Source: Streptomyces sp. ISL-12
GTDB lineage: Bacteria; Actinomycetota; Actinomycetes; Streptomycetales; Streptomycetaceae
NCBI RefSeq assembly: GCF_018614415.1
Contig: NZ_JAGGOO010000085.1
Span: 1-51,769, forward strand
DNA length: 51,769 bases
Direction of reading: 5' to 3'
Shown here one piece after another: positions 17,028-25,964 of this stretch (its first letter is position 1; the number at the start of each line of letters is the position of its first letter). The notes below the pieces were generated by a model. That model ran no database searches, was not told the origin of the DNA, and saw only the letters and a list, made by a program, of their open reading frames with translations. Both the position numbers and the translations under genes were made by a program.

Positions 17028-17197
17028 ATCGTCCCTTTCGCTGTCCTACGGCACCGGCAGCGCGCCGGGGGTCCCGGCGTCTGCTCCGATCGTGCACGTT
17101 ACCCTCGCCGTGACGTCGATCGGTCCTCCGGGTCGGGCATGCTGTGCCCCTGGGACGATCCGTGACCGAGCGGATCCGGAGCGTTTTGGGGTCTTTC

Positions 17198-18478
17198 ATG
17201 AGTCTTCCCGTGCGCCGGCTGTCACGCCGGGCGTTCGCGGTGGCGGCGGTGTCCGCACTCACGATGGCGCCGCGTGCCTCGTCGGCACCGGGCAGCCGGG
17301 GCACCGGCACGGCGGAGGGGACCGCCGGGGCCGGCGGCGGGGCCGCCGGCACGACCGGGATGCGGGGCATGTGGCTGGCCACCGTCGCCAACCGGGACTG
17401 GCCCTCCCGGCCGGGGCTGTCCGGCGCCGAGCAGCGCGAGGACCTGGTCGAGTACCTCGACACCGCGGTGAAGTACGGCCTGAACACGGTCTTCTTCCAG
17501 GTACGCCCCGCCGCCGACGCGCTGTGGCCCTCCGTGTACGAGCCGTGGTCGGAGTGCCTGACCGGCGTCCAGGGCCGCGACCCCGGCTGGGACCCGCTGG
17601 GCACGGCCGTGGCCGAGGCGCACGCGCGCGGCCTGGAACTGCACGCCTGGTTCAACCCCTACCGGGTCGCCAACCACACCGACCGGTCCAGGCTGGCCGC
17701 CTCCCACCCCGCCCGCAAGCACCCCGGCTGGGTGGTGCCGTACGGCGGGAAGCTGTACTACAACCCCGGGCTGCCCGAGGTCCGGGCCTTCGTGCAGGAC
17801 GCGATGTTCGACGCGGTGGGAAAGTACGACGTGGACGGCGTCCACTTCGACGACTACTTCTACCCGTACCCGGTGGCCGGGCAGAGCTTCGGTGACGCGA
17901 AGACCTACGCCGCCTTCGGCGGGGGCTTCGGGTCCAAGGCCGCGTGGCGGCGGGACAACATCGACCGGCTGGTGCGGGAGACGGCGGCCCGGGTCAAGAA
18001 GGTCCGCCCCGCCGCGCGGTTCGGCATCAGCCCCTTCGGCGTGTGGCGCAACTCCACCACCGACCCCCGCGGCTCGCGCACCCAGGGCGGCGTCCAGACC
18101 TACGACGACCTGTACGCGGACACCCGCACATGGGTCCGGGAGGGCTGGATCGACTACATCGTGCCGCAGCTGTACTGGCACATCGGCATGGCCGCCGCCG
18201 ACTACGCCGAGTTGCTGTCCTGGTGGTCCGCGACCGCCGCGGGCAGCCGGACCGAGTTGTACATCGGCGAGGCGCTCTACAAGGCCGGCGACAAGGCGCA
18301 GCCCGCGGCCTGGCAGAAGCCGGGCGAACTCTCCCGCCACCTGACGCTGGCCAAGGACCACCCGCAGGTGCGCGGGCACGTCTTCTTCGGCGCGCGGGAC
18401 GTGGCCGCCGACCCCATCGGGGCGATGACGCGGGTGGCCGCCGACCACTACGGGCAGCCGGCGCGCACCACCCGCTGA
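17198..18478 (+). CDS. Tat-exported glycoside-hydrolase-like protein (GHL10/DUF187)
   Basis: 426 residues from ATG 17198 (GGGG 6 bases upstream). The signal peptide has a twin-arginine motif (RRLSRRAFAVAAVSALTM) and a cleavage region near ASSAPGS, so the protein is exported folded. A Gly-rich linker leads to a TIM-barrel of the glycosyl-hydrolase-like 10 family: MRGMWLATVANRDWP, NTVFFQVRPAADALWPS, ELHAWFNPYRVA, DGVHFDDYFYPYP and FGISPFGVWRNS. Related proteins act on cell-wall or extracellular polysaccharides; the substrate is not known. It diverges from the dehydrogenase gene. Confidence 0.92.
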   Translation: MSLPVRRLSRRAFAVAAVSALTMAPRASSAPGSRGTGTAEGTAGAGGGAAGTTGMRGMWLATVANRDWPSRPGLSGAEQREDLVEYLDTAVKYGLNTVFFQVRPAADALWPSVYEPWSECLTGVQGRDPGWDPLGTAVAEAHARGLELHAWFNPYRVANHTDRSRLAASHPARKHPGWVVPYGGKLYYNPGLPEVRAFVQDAMFDAVGKYDVDGVHFDDYFYPYPVAGQSFGDAKTYAAFGGGFGSKAAWRRDNIDRLVRETAARVKKVRPAARFGISPFGVWRNSTTDPRGSRTQGGVQTYDDLYADTRTWVREGWIDYIVPQLYWHIGMAAADYAELLSWWSATAAGSRTELYIGEALYKAGDKAQPAAWQKPGELSRHLTLAKDHPQVRGHVFFGARDVAADPIGAMTRVAADHYGQPARTTR

Positions 18479-18484
18479 TCGCTC

Positions 18485-18679
18485 CTACAGCTGGGTCTCC
18501 CGGTGCCGGATCTCGGTGTCCGGGCCGGGTGAGCACACGGCCTCGTGCCCGTCCTCGAAACGGACGCGGTACGGGGGAGTGCCCGCCCGGCCCAGCACCT
18601 CGACGATCTCGGCCTTCTTGTCCTGCTGTCCGACCACCCTGCCGTGCTGGACAAGCTGGTCACCGACGTTCGCACGCAT
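18485..18679 (-). CDS. DUF1918 family small protein
   Basis: 64 residues beginning MRANVGDQLVQHGRVVGQQ and containing the DUF1918 core EIVEVLG, PYRVRFEDGHEAVCSPGPD. A small SH3-like beta fold with no known function, common in actinobacteria. Its stop is 6 bases from the convergent glycoside-hydrolase-like gene. Confidence 0.88.
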   Translation of the reverse strand: MRANVGDQLVQHGRVVGQQDKKAEIVEVLGRAGTPPYRVRFEDGHEAVCSPGPDTEIRHRETQL

Positions 18680-18758
18680 GGGCGCGGCCTCCTCACCGTC
18701 GCGGGGCAGCGGTCCGTGCTGTCGAGTCTACGGCGATGCGCTCCGGGTGGAGACCCGG

Positions 18759-19674
<916 letters not shown>

Positions 19675-19676
<2 letters not shown>

Positions 19677-21147
19677 GCAAGAGCGTAGCAGCGTGGACGA
19701 ACTGGCGAAACTGCTGCGGCAGGAGCTGAACCGCTACTCGCCTGGTGGAAAGCTGCCGTCGAGCCGGGCCCTCGTCGAACGGTTCCGGGTGAGCCCGGTG
19801 ACCGTCTCGCGGGCCCTGGCGCGGCTGGCCGCCGAGGGGCTGGTGATCACCCGGCCGGGCGCCGGCGCCTTCCGCGCCGAGCGGCACGCACCGGCCCCGT
19901 CCGCCGGGGACACCTCCTGGCAGGAGGTCGCGCTCAGCGCGGACGGCGCCACCGACCTCGTACCGCGCTCGGTGGACGCCTCGGGGGTCCTGGCGTCGCT
20001 GGCCGCCCCGCCGCCCGGTGTCATCGAGTTCAACGGCGGCTATCTGCACCCCTCGCTCCAGCCGGAACGGGCGCTGGCCGCCGCCCTGTCCCGGGCCGGC
20101 CGGCGGCCCGGTGCGTGGGGCCGGCCGCCGATGGAGGGGCTGTGGGAACTGCGCGAGTGGTTCGCGCGTGCCATCGGAGGACCCGGCGGCACCGTCACGG
20201 CCGCCGAGGTCCTGGTCACCGCCGGCGGCCAGTCCGGGCTGACCACGGCGTTGCGCGCGCTCGCCCCGCCCGGGGCGCCGGTCCTCGTCGAGTCGCCGAC
20301 CTACCCCGGCATGCTGGCCATCGCCCGCTCCTCGGGACTGCGCCCGGTCCCGGTCCCGGTGGACGCCGACGGGGTCCGCCCGGCCCTGCTCGCCGACGCC
20401 TTCCGGGCCAGCGGCGCCCGCGTCTTCGTCTGCCAGCCCCTGTTCCAGAACCCGACCGGCGCGGTGCTCTCCGCCGACCGGCGCGGCGAGGTGCTGCGCA
20501 TCGCCCGCGAGGCGGGCGCGTTCGTGATCGAGGACGACTTCGTACGGCGGCTGGTGCACGAGGACGCCGGGCCGCTGCCGCCGCCGCTGGCCGCCGACGA
20601 CCCGGACGGCGTGGTCGTCCACGTCTGCTCGCTGACCAAGGCGGCCTCGCCCAGCTTCCGGGTGAGCGCGCTGGCCGCGCGCGGCCCGGTGCTCCAGCGG
20701 CTGCTGGCCATCCAGGTCGTCGACAGCTTCTTCGTGCCGCGCCCGCTCCAGGAGGCCGCCCTCGAACTCGTCGGCTCACCCGCCTGGCCACGCCATCTGC
20801 GGGCGGTCTCGGCGCAGTTGCGCACCCGCCGGGACACCATGACCTCCGCGCTGCGGCTGCGCCTGCCCGAACTCGCCCTCCCGCACGTCCCGTCCGGCGG
20901 CTACCACCTCTGGCTGCGGCTGCCCGACGGCACCTCGGAGGCCGCGCTGACCGCCGCCGCCCTGCGCGCGGGCGTCGCGCTCACCCCCGGCCGCCCGTAC
21001 TTCAGCGCCGAGCCGCCCGCCGGACACCTGCGGCTGAGCTTCGCGGCGGTGGCGGGCGCGGGGGAGATCACCGAGGGGGTACGGCGGCTGCGGGCGGCTC
21101 TGGACGAGGTGCCCGGCGGATCACCGGACGCCGTGCCCGGCCGATAA
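19675..21147 (+). CDS. MocR-type (GntR/aminotransferase) PLP-dependent regulator
   Basis: 490 residues. Residues 1-75 are a GntR winged helix (LPSSRALVERFRVSPVTVSRALARLAAEGL). The rest is an inactive-type aminotransferase fold: VLVTAGGQSGLTTALRAL, VESPTYPGMLAIARSSGL, QNPTGAVLSADRR, and Lys322 in LTKAASPSFR as the PLP-binding lysine. MocR proteins sense PLP or amino-compounds and usually control the divergent gene, here an EamA exporter. ATG 19675 is 8 bases after a -10 hexamer, suggesting leaderless translation; GTG 19693 is an alternative start. Confidence 0.92.
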
Positions 21148-21187
21148 CCCCTCGACGTCCGGGCCCCTGACCTGCGAGCCTCCCCGC

Positions 21188-21628
21188 ATGACCGGCACCC
21201 CGCCCCTCCCCGAGGGCTACGAGATCTCCACCGACCCCGCCCGTCTGGACGCCGATCGCGTGCACCGCTGGCTGTCCACCGACGCGTACTGGGCGACCGG
21301 ACGCCCCCGCGACAAGCACGACCGGGCGGTCGCCGGATCGCTCAACTTCGGCGTCTACGACGCGATGTCCGGCGAGCAGGTGGCCTACGCCCGGGTGGTC
21401 ACCGACCGGGCGACCTTCGCGTACCTGTGCGACGTGTACGTCGACCCGTCGGTACGCGGCAAGGGGATCGGTACGGCGATGGCGGCGGCCGTGCGCGAGT
21501 ACCTGCGGCCGTACGGGCTGCGGCGGATCGTCCTCGCCACGCGGGACGCGCACGGCGTGTACGCGCGGCTCGGGTTCAGGCCGCTTGACAAGCCCGAGGA
21601 GTGGATGCTGTTCGCCTTCGGTCGGTGA
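21188..21628 (+). CDS. GNAT family N-acetyltransferase
   Basis: 146 residues. The acetyl-CoA-binding motif A is clear: VYVDPSVRGKGIGTAMAAAV (R-x-x-G-x-G). The preceding strand, AYARVVTDRATFAYLCDVYV, and the C-terminal GVYARLGFRPL fit the fold. The N-terminus (LPEGYEISTDPARLD, then HRWLSTDAYWATGR) matches a subgroup annotated simply as GNAT; acceptor unknown. Starts 40 bases after the MocR gene and may be co-transcribed with it. Confidence 0.9.
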   Translation: MTGTPPLPEGYEISTDPARLDADRVHRWLSTDAYWATGRPRDKHDRAVAGSLNFGVYDAMSGEQVAYARVVTDRATFAYLCDVYVDPSVRGKGIGTAMAAAVREYLRPYGLRRIVLATRDAHGVYARLGFRPLDKPEEWMLFAFGR

Positions 21629-21664
21629 GCGCCGGTCACCTTCGGTGACCCCAGGTGACACCTC

Positions 21665-21693
21665 TTGACCCGGGTACGGCCCGGGCCGACGAT
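21665..21693 (+). promoter_or_regulatory. candidate promoter of the histidine-phosphatase-like gene
   Basis: TTGACC (21665-21670) is followed after 17 bases by the poor -10 GACGAT (21688-21693), 6 bases before ATG 21700. The ATG has no Shine-Dalgarno sequence, so a leaderless message is plausible. Confidence 0.35.
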
Positions 21694-21699
21694 CGGCGC

Positions 21700-22275
21700 A
21701 TGTCGCTTCGCGTCACGTTCGTCGCGGCCGCCCGCGGCTCACCCCTGCGCGCGGAGCGGTTCGAGGACGACCGGCCGCTGGACCGGGAGGGCTGGGAGCA
21801 GGTCCAGCGCGCCGCCCCCGGTCTGCTGCCGCTCGCGGCGGCCGACCTGCGCTACTGCTCCCCGACGCCCCGCAGCCGGGCCACCGGCGACGGACTCGGC
21901 TACACCCCGCTCGTCCAACTCGCCCTGCGGGACTGTGACATGGGCCGCTGGCGCGGGCTGACGCCGGGCGAGGCGATGGCCCGGGAACCGCAGGCGGTGG
22001 ACGCCTGGCTCACCGACGCCCGGGCCACCCCGCACGGCGGGGAGTCGCTGCTCGGCTTCATCGGCCGCGTCGGCGGCTGGCTCGACACCCGGCCCGCCCA
22101 GGACGGCGACCGCGTCGTCGCCGTGGCCGAACCCTCCGTGATCCGCGCCGCCCTGGTGTACGCCCTGGGCGCACCGCCCGCGGTGTACTGGAACATCGAC
22201 GTCCACCCGCTGGCGACGGCCACGCTCACCGGGGGCGCGGGGCGGTGGGTGGTGCGGTTCGAGGCCGGGCCCTAA
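21700..22275 (+). CDS. histidine-phosphatase-fold protein lacking the catalytic histidines
   Basis: 191 residues from ATG 21700; an in-frame GTG at 21655 is less likely. The fold follows the phosphoglycerate-mutase/histidine phosphatase pattern: LRVTFVAAARGSPLRAERF, REGWEQVQRAAPGLL, RYCSPTPRSRATGDGLG, MGRWRGLTPGEAM, HGGESLLGFIGRVGGWL and VVAVAEPSVIRAAL. However, the RHG triad is replaced by an ARG-like sequence, and the second catalytic His (normally in SHGGVIRA) is Glu-Pro. The Arg of the SSPxxRA segment remains. It is therefore probably a binding or scaffold protein rather than a phosphatase. Its TAA abuts a MITE-like element. Confidence 0.8.
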   Translation: MSLRVTFVAAARGSPLRAERFEDDRPLDREGWEQVQRAAPGLLPLAAADLRYCSPTPRSRATGDGLGYTPLVQLALRDCDMGRWRGLTPGEAMAREPQAVDAWLTDARATPHGGESLLGFIGRVGGWLDTRPAQDGDRVVAVAEPSVIRAALVYALGAPPAVYWNIDVHPLATATLTGGAGRWVVRFEAGP

Positions 22276-22472
22276 GGGGGTGTCCGCAAAGTCGCGTCGT
22301 CCGCCCGGAGGGCGGCCTCGCGGCGTCTGGTGCGTGCCCTGGGGTCCCCGGCCGCAGGCTGGGGGAGTGCAGGGCGGACGCCCGCGTACTGGTTGCACTC
22401 GGGTGTTCGCCCGGTGCGGCGAGAGTGCGTGCCAGGCGTCGCGGGGCAGGCGTGACTCCGCGGACACCCCCT
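22275..22472. mobile_element. MITE-like element with terminal inverted repeats
   Basis: A core of 196 bases (22276-22471) begins GGGGGTGTCCGC and ends GCGGACACCCCC, perfect 12-base complements. Homology continues inward: AA-AGTC-G-CG on the left against GG-AGTC-A-CG on the right, giving imperfect ends of about 21 bases. TA flanks both ends (22273-22274 and 22472-22473), consistent with a TA target duplication. No ORF of transposase type lies inside. The ends touch the TAA of the histidine-phosphatase-like gene and the TAG of the convergent DUF6314 gene. Confidence 0.7.
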
Positions 22473-22920
22473 AGAGAACTTCGCGGACGTACTCCGTCGT
22501 CAGCAGCAGGTCCTTCGCCGGGCCGGCCACCCGCCACACCGTCCGCCAGTGGTCCCGGTCCCGGACGGTGAACTCGCCGCGGTACAGGTCGGCCGCGCAG
22601 GGATGGTCGGCCACGTACCGGCCCGTGGTCAGGTCCAGGTCGTGGAAGGGGCGGCCGTCGGCGAAGCGCACGTCCGCCGTGCCGGGCGCGGAGCCGGGCA
22701 GGAAGCGCAGCGTCCGCTCGGCCGGCCGGGTCACGCCCTGCCAGGTGAACGCCCCCGACTCCAGGTGCAGCAGGCCACCGCCGTCCTCCAGCGGCCGGAA
22801 CGCCGTCGTGCCCTCGAACCGCCCCTCGTCGCCGCCCGTGAGATCCCGCACCGACCGCTCCACCCGCCAGCCCCCGGCCAGGTGGGCCAGTACATCGGGT
22901 ACCGGCCAGAACTCGTCCAC
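22471..22920 (-). CDS. DUF6314-like protein (small beta-barrel/calycin-type)
   Basis: 149 residues from a GTG that has GGAGG 9 bases upstream on the minus strand; longer starts lack a ribosome binding site. The sequence alternates short beta strands (AHLAGGWRVERSVRD, GRFEGTTAFRPL, GGLLHLESGAFTWQG, RYVADHPCAADLYRGEF, HWRTVWRVAGPAKD). It ends in TTEYVREVL, the pattern of DUF6314 proteins, which resemble lipocalin-type ligand binders. Function unknown; no signal peptide. It diverges from the arabinofuranosidase gene, and its stop lies at the right end of the MITE-like element. Confidence 0.7.
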   Translation of the reverse strand: MDEFWPVPDVLAHLAGGWRVERSVRDLTGGDEGRFEGTTAFRPLEDGGGLLHLESGAFTWQGVTRPAERTLRFLPGSAPGTADVRFADGRPFHDLDLTTGRYVADHPCAADLYRGEFTVRDRDHWRTVWRVAGPAKDLLLTTEYVREVL

Positions 22921-22959
22921 CGAAATCGTCCTCCGTCCCGCCCGTCGTTGCGCGACCCA

Positions 22960-22988
22960 TTGACGCTGCCCGGTCACCTCCCTATCTT
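22960..22988 (+). promoter_or_regulatory. sigma-70-type promoter of the arabinofuranosidase gene
   Basis: TTGACG (22960-22965), a 17-base spacer, and TATCTT (22983-22988): one of the best consensus matches in the window. Transcription should start near 22995, leaving a leader of about 70 nt. Confidence 0.75.
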
Positions 22989-22991
22989 GCC

Positions 22992-23026
22992 GTTCGAAGT
23001 GCTGATCAACATCCGATATTTCGAAC
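22992..23026. promoter_or_regulatory. paired TTCGAA operator candidate at the arabinofuranosidase transcription start
   Basis: GTTCGAA (22992-22998) and TTCGAAC (23020-23026) are perfect complements 21 bases apart, overlapping the expected start of transcription. A plausible repressor site (LacI-type carbohydrate repressors are usual for such genes), but no regulator gene is adjacent. Confidence 0.45.
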
Positions 23027-23064
23027 AAAGCTGGATCCGGTCCAGCCAGAGCCGCGGAGTATCC

Positions 23065-25548
23065 ATGTCACGCAGGCACCGCAGCCGTCTCAGACTCGGT
23101 CTGACCACGACGGCCCTCCTGACCGCCACCGCCTTGATCCCCGTCCCCGCGCACGCCGAGGCGGTCACCGACTACGCGATCACCGTCGACCCGGCCGCCG
23201 CGGGCGCGGCCATCGACGACACGATGTACGGCGTCTTCTTCGAGGACATCAACCGCGCGGCCGACGGCGGCCTCTACGCCGAGCTGGTGCAGAACCGATC
23301 CTTCGAGTACTCCACCGCCGACAACACCGCGTACACCCCGCTCACCTCCTGGACGGCCGACGGCACCGCCGAGGTCGTGGACGACGCCGGGCGGCTCAAT
23401 GAGCGCAACCGCAACTACCTGAAGCTGGGCGCCGGTTCGTCCGTCGGCAACGCCGGTTACAACACCGGCATCCGTGTCGAGCGGGGCAAGAAGTACGACT
23501 TCTCGGTGTGGGCCCGCGCCGAGTCCGGCACCACCCTCACCGTCGGCCTCAAGGACGCGGCGGGCACCCTCGCCGGCGCCCGCCAGGTCGCCGCGCGGGG
23601 CGGCTGGCGCAAGTACACCGCGACCTTCACCGCGACCCGCACCAGCAACCGGGGCCGGCTGACCGTCGCGACCACCTCCGCCGCCGCCCTCGACATGGTG
23701 TCCCTCTTCCCCCGCGACACCTACAAGCGGCAGGACAACGGCCTGCGCGAGGACCTCGCCGAGAAGATCGAGGACCTGAACCCCGGCTTCGTGCGCTTCC
23801 CCGGCGGCTGCCTGGTCAACACCGGCTCGATGGAGGACTACAGCGAGGCGAGCGGCTACCAGCGCAAGCGCGCCTACCAGTGGAAGGACACCGTCGGCCC
23901 GGTCGAGGAGCGCGCCACCAACGCCAACTTCTGGGGTTACAACCAGAGTTACGGCCTCGGCTACTACGAGTACTTCCGCTTCGCCGAGGACATCGGCGCC
24001 ATGCCGCTGCCCGTCGTCCCCGCGCTGGTGACCGGCTGCGGCCAGAACAAGGCCACCGACGACGAGGCGCTGCTGAAGCGGCACATCCAGGACACCCTGG
24101 ACCTCATCGAGTTCGCCAACGGCCCGGCGACCTCGGAATGGGGCAAGGTCCGTGCCGAGATGGGCCACCCCAGGCCCTTCGGCCTCACCCACCTCGCGGT
24201 CGGCAACGAGGAGAACCTGCCCGAACGGTTCTTCGCCAACTTCCAGCGGTTCCGCGCCGCCATCGAGGCGGAGTACCCGGACATCACCGTCATCTCCAAC
24301 TCCGGCCCGGACGACTCCGGCACCACCTTCGACACCGCCTGGAAACTCAACCGCGAGGCCGGCGTCGACATGGTCGACGAGCACTACTACAACAGCCCGC
24401 GGTGGTTCCTCCAGAACAACGACCGCTACGACAGCTACGACAGGAACGGCCCCGCCGTCTTCCTCGGCGAGTACGCCTCCCAGGGCAACGCCTGGAAGAA
24501 CGCCCTGTCCGAGGCGGCCTACATGACCGGCCTGGAGCGCAACGCGGACATCGTGAAACTCGCCTCCTACGCCCCGCTGCTCGCCAACGAGGACTACGTG
24601 CAGTGGAGCCCGGACATGATCTGGTTCAACAACCGGGCCTCCTGGAACTCGGCCAACTACGAGGTCCAGAAGCTCTTCATGAACAACACCGGCGACCGCG
24701 TCGTCCCCTCGACGGCCACCACGACCCCGGACGTCAGCGGCCCGATCACCGGCGCCGTCGGCCTGTCGACGTGGGCGACCAGCGCCGCCTACGACGACGT
24801 GCGGGTGACGTCGGCCGACGGGACGGAGCTGCTGAGCGACGACTTCTCGGGTGACGCGTCGCGGTGGACCCAGGGCGGCACCGGCAGCTGGAGCGTCCAG
24901 GACGGGCAGTACGTGCAGACGGACGAGGCCGCCGAGAACACCCTGGTCACGGCGGGCGACCCGGCCTGGCAGAACTACGACCTGCATGTGAAGGCCACCA
25001 AGAAGTCCGGCAAGGAGGGCTTCCTCGTCGCCTTCGGTGTCAAGGACACCGGCAACTACTACTGGTGGAACCTGGGCGGCTGGAACAACACCCAGTCCGC
25101 CGTCGAGCAGGCCGTCGACGGCGGCAAGTCCACGCTGCTGTCCAAGGCGGGATCGGTCGAGACGGGCCGTGCGTACGACATCGACATCAAGGTCCGGGGC
25201 CGTCAGGTCACCCTCTACCTCGACGGCCAGGAGTGGGGTTCCTTCACCGACGACAAGCCGGCCGAGCCGTTCCGGCAGCTCGTCACCGAGGACGAGCGGA
25301 CCGGCGACCTGATCGTCAAGGTCGTCAACGCCCAGGACACGGCGGCCCGCACGGCGGTCGACCTCGGCGGCGCGAAGGTCGCCTCCCGGGCCCGGGTCAC
25401 CACCCTGGCCGCCGACCAGGACGCGGTGAACACCGAGACGGACACTCCGGTCACGCCGGTGACGTCGACCTTCTCGGGGGTGGCGGCGGAGTTCACGTAC
25501 ACCTTCCCGGCGAACTCGGTCACCTTCCTGAGGATCAGGCAGCGGTGA
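23065..25548 (+). CDS. secreted alpha-L-arabinofuranosidase, GH51, with carbohydrate-binding-type modules
   Basis: 827 residues with GGAG 5 bases before ATG. The signal peptide (LRLGLTTTALLTATALI, cleavage near AHAEA) gives export. The enzyme hydrolyses terminal arabinofuranosyl groups from arabinoxylan and arabinan. The N-terminal strand region (DDTMYGVFFEDINRAADGG) is typical of GH51. Residues about 100-220 form an inserted CBM4/9-like beta domain. Acid/base Glu382 lies in AVGNEENLPERF and nucleophile Glu469 in FLGEYASQGN. A C-terminal beta-sandwich insertion (about 590-770, with YYWWNLGGWNNTQSAVEQ) resembles concanavalin-like domains. Own promoter and operator-like repeats suggest sugar-controlled transcription. 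Confidence 0.95.
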   Translation: MSRRHRSRLRLGLTTTALLTATALIPVPAHAEAVTDYAITVDPAAAGAAIDDTMYGVFFEDINRAADGGLYAELVQNRSFEYSTADNTAYTPLTSWTADGTAEVVDDAGRLNERNRNYLKLGAGSSVGNAGYNTGIRVERGKKYDFSVWARAESGTTLTVGLKDAAGTLAGARQVAARGGWRKYTATFTATRTSNRGRLTVATTSAAALDMVSLFPRDTYKRQDNGLREDLAEKIEDLNPGFVRFPGGCLVNTGSMEDYSEASGYQRKRAYQWKDTVGPVEERATNANFWGYNQSYGLGYYEYFRFAEDIGAMPLPVVPALVTGCGQNKATDDEALLKRHIQDTLDLIEFANGPATSEWGKVRAEMGHPRPFGLTHLAVGNEENLPERFFANFQRFRAAIEAEYPDITVISNSGPDDSGTTFDTAWKLNREAGVDMVDEHYYNSPRWFLQNNDRYDSYDRNGPAVFLGEYASQGNAWKNALSEAAYMTGLERNADIVKLASYAPLLANEDYVQWSPDMIWFNNRASWNSANYEVQKLFMNNTGDRVVPSTATTTPDVSGPITGAVGLSTWATSAAYDDVRVTSADGTELLSDDFSGDASRWTQGGTGSWSVQDGQYVQTDEAAENTLVTAGDPAWQNYDLHVKATKKSGKEGFLVAFGVKDTGNYYWWNLGGWNNTQSAVEQAVDGGKSTLLSKAGSVETGRAYDIDIKVRGRQVTLYLDGQEWGSFTDDKPAEPFRQLVTEDERTGDLIVKVVNAQDTAARTAVDLGGAKVASRARVTTLAADQDAVNTETDTPVTPVTSTFSGVAAEFTYTFPANSVTFLRIRQR

Positions 25549-25560
25549 TCAGGCAGCGGT
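25533..25560 (+). repeat. 14-base tandem duplication across the arabinofuranosidase stop codon
   Basis: The unit GATCAGGCAGCGGT occurs twice without interruption (25533-25546, 25547-25560). The first copy encodes the last codons and the T of the stop. It looks like a recent slippage duplication; the second copy is outside the gene. Confidence 0.8.
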
Positions 25561-25591
25561 CATGATCATGCCGGGCTAGGCTCCCTGGCCC

Positions 25592-25897
25592 ATGAGCGTC
25601 ATACGGCTGTGGAGACGGGTGCGACGGGCCGACCGGCCGGTCGCACCCGTCGTCGGTGCGGCGAACGTCCTGCTGAGCTCCCTGCTCTTCCTGCTGGCCA
25701 TCGGCGTGCTCACCGAGCCCGTCACCGGCGAGCAGGAGAACGCCGCCGAAGGGCTCGCACTGCGGATCTTCTGCTGCTGGCTGCTGGGCGGGCTGGTGCT
25801 GTTCGCGGTGCTGGGCATGGCCCGGACCCTGCTCGGGCACCTCGTCACCCTCCTCCTCCCGCCCCTGCTGATGACCGTGGCCCTGCTGGCCCTGTGA
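25592..25897 (+). CDS. small integral membrane protein
   Basis: 101 residues: a basic N-terminus (RLWRRVRRADRP) followed by three predicted helices (VVGAANVLLSSLLFLLAIGV, RIFCCWLLGGLVLFAVLGMA, LVTLLLPPLLMTVALLAL). I recognise no family. A TAGGCT hexamer at 25577-25582 lies 9 bases before the ATG and there is no Shine-Dalgarno sequence, so translation is probably leaderless. It precedes argC by 67 bases, but argC has its own promoter. Confidence 0.6.
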   Translation: MSVIRLWRRVRRADRPVAPVVGAANVLLSSLLFLLAIGVLTEPVTGEQENAAEGLALRIFCCWLLGGLVLFAVLGMARTLLGHLVTLLLPPLLMTVALLAL

Positions 25898-25909
25898 TTC
25901 CAGGGGCAC

Positions 25910-25945
25910 ATTGCATAAACGTGCATGGAAACGTATAGTCATGCC
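25910..25945 (+). promoter_or_regulatory. argC promoter overlapped by ARG boxes
   Basis: TTGCAT (25911-25916) and TATAGT (25934-25939) are spaced 17 bases. The DNA over them is an imperfect dyad, ATTGCATAAACGTGCAT (25910-25926), followed by a second weaker one over AACGTATAGTCATGCC (25930-25945). These resemble Streptomyces ARG boxes bound by ArgR with arginine. Binding would block the -35 and -10 of the argCJBDR operon. Confidence 0.8.
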
Positions 25946-25964
25946 ATCAGGAGGAGGGTAATCC

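Noticed and set aside
21700..22275. Calling this gene an active phosphoglycerate mutase
   Set aside because: Both catalytic histidine positions are substituted.
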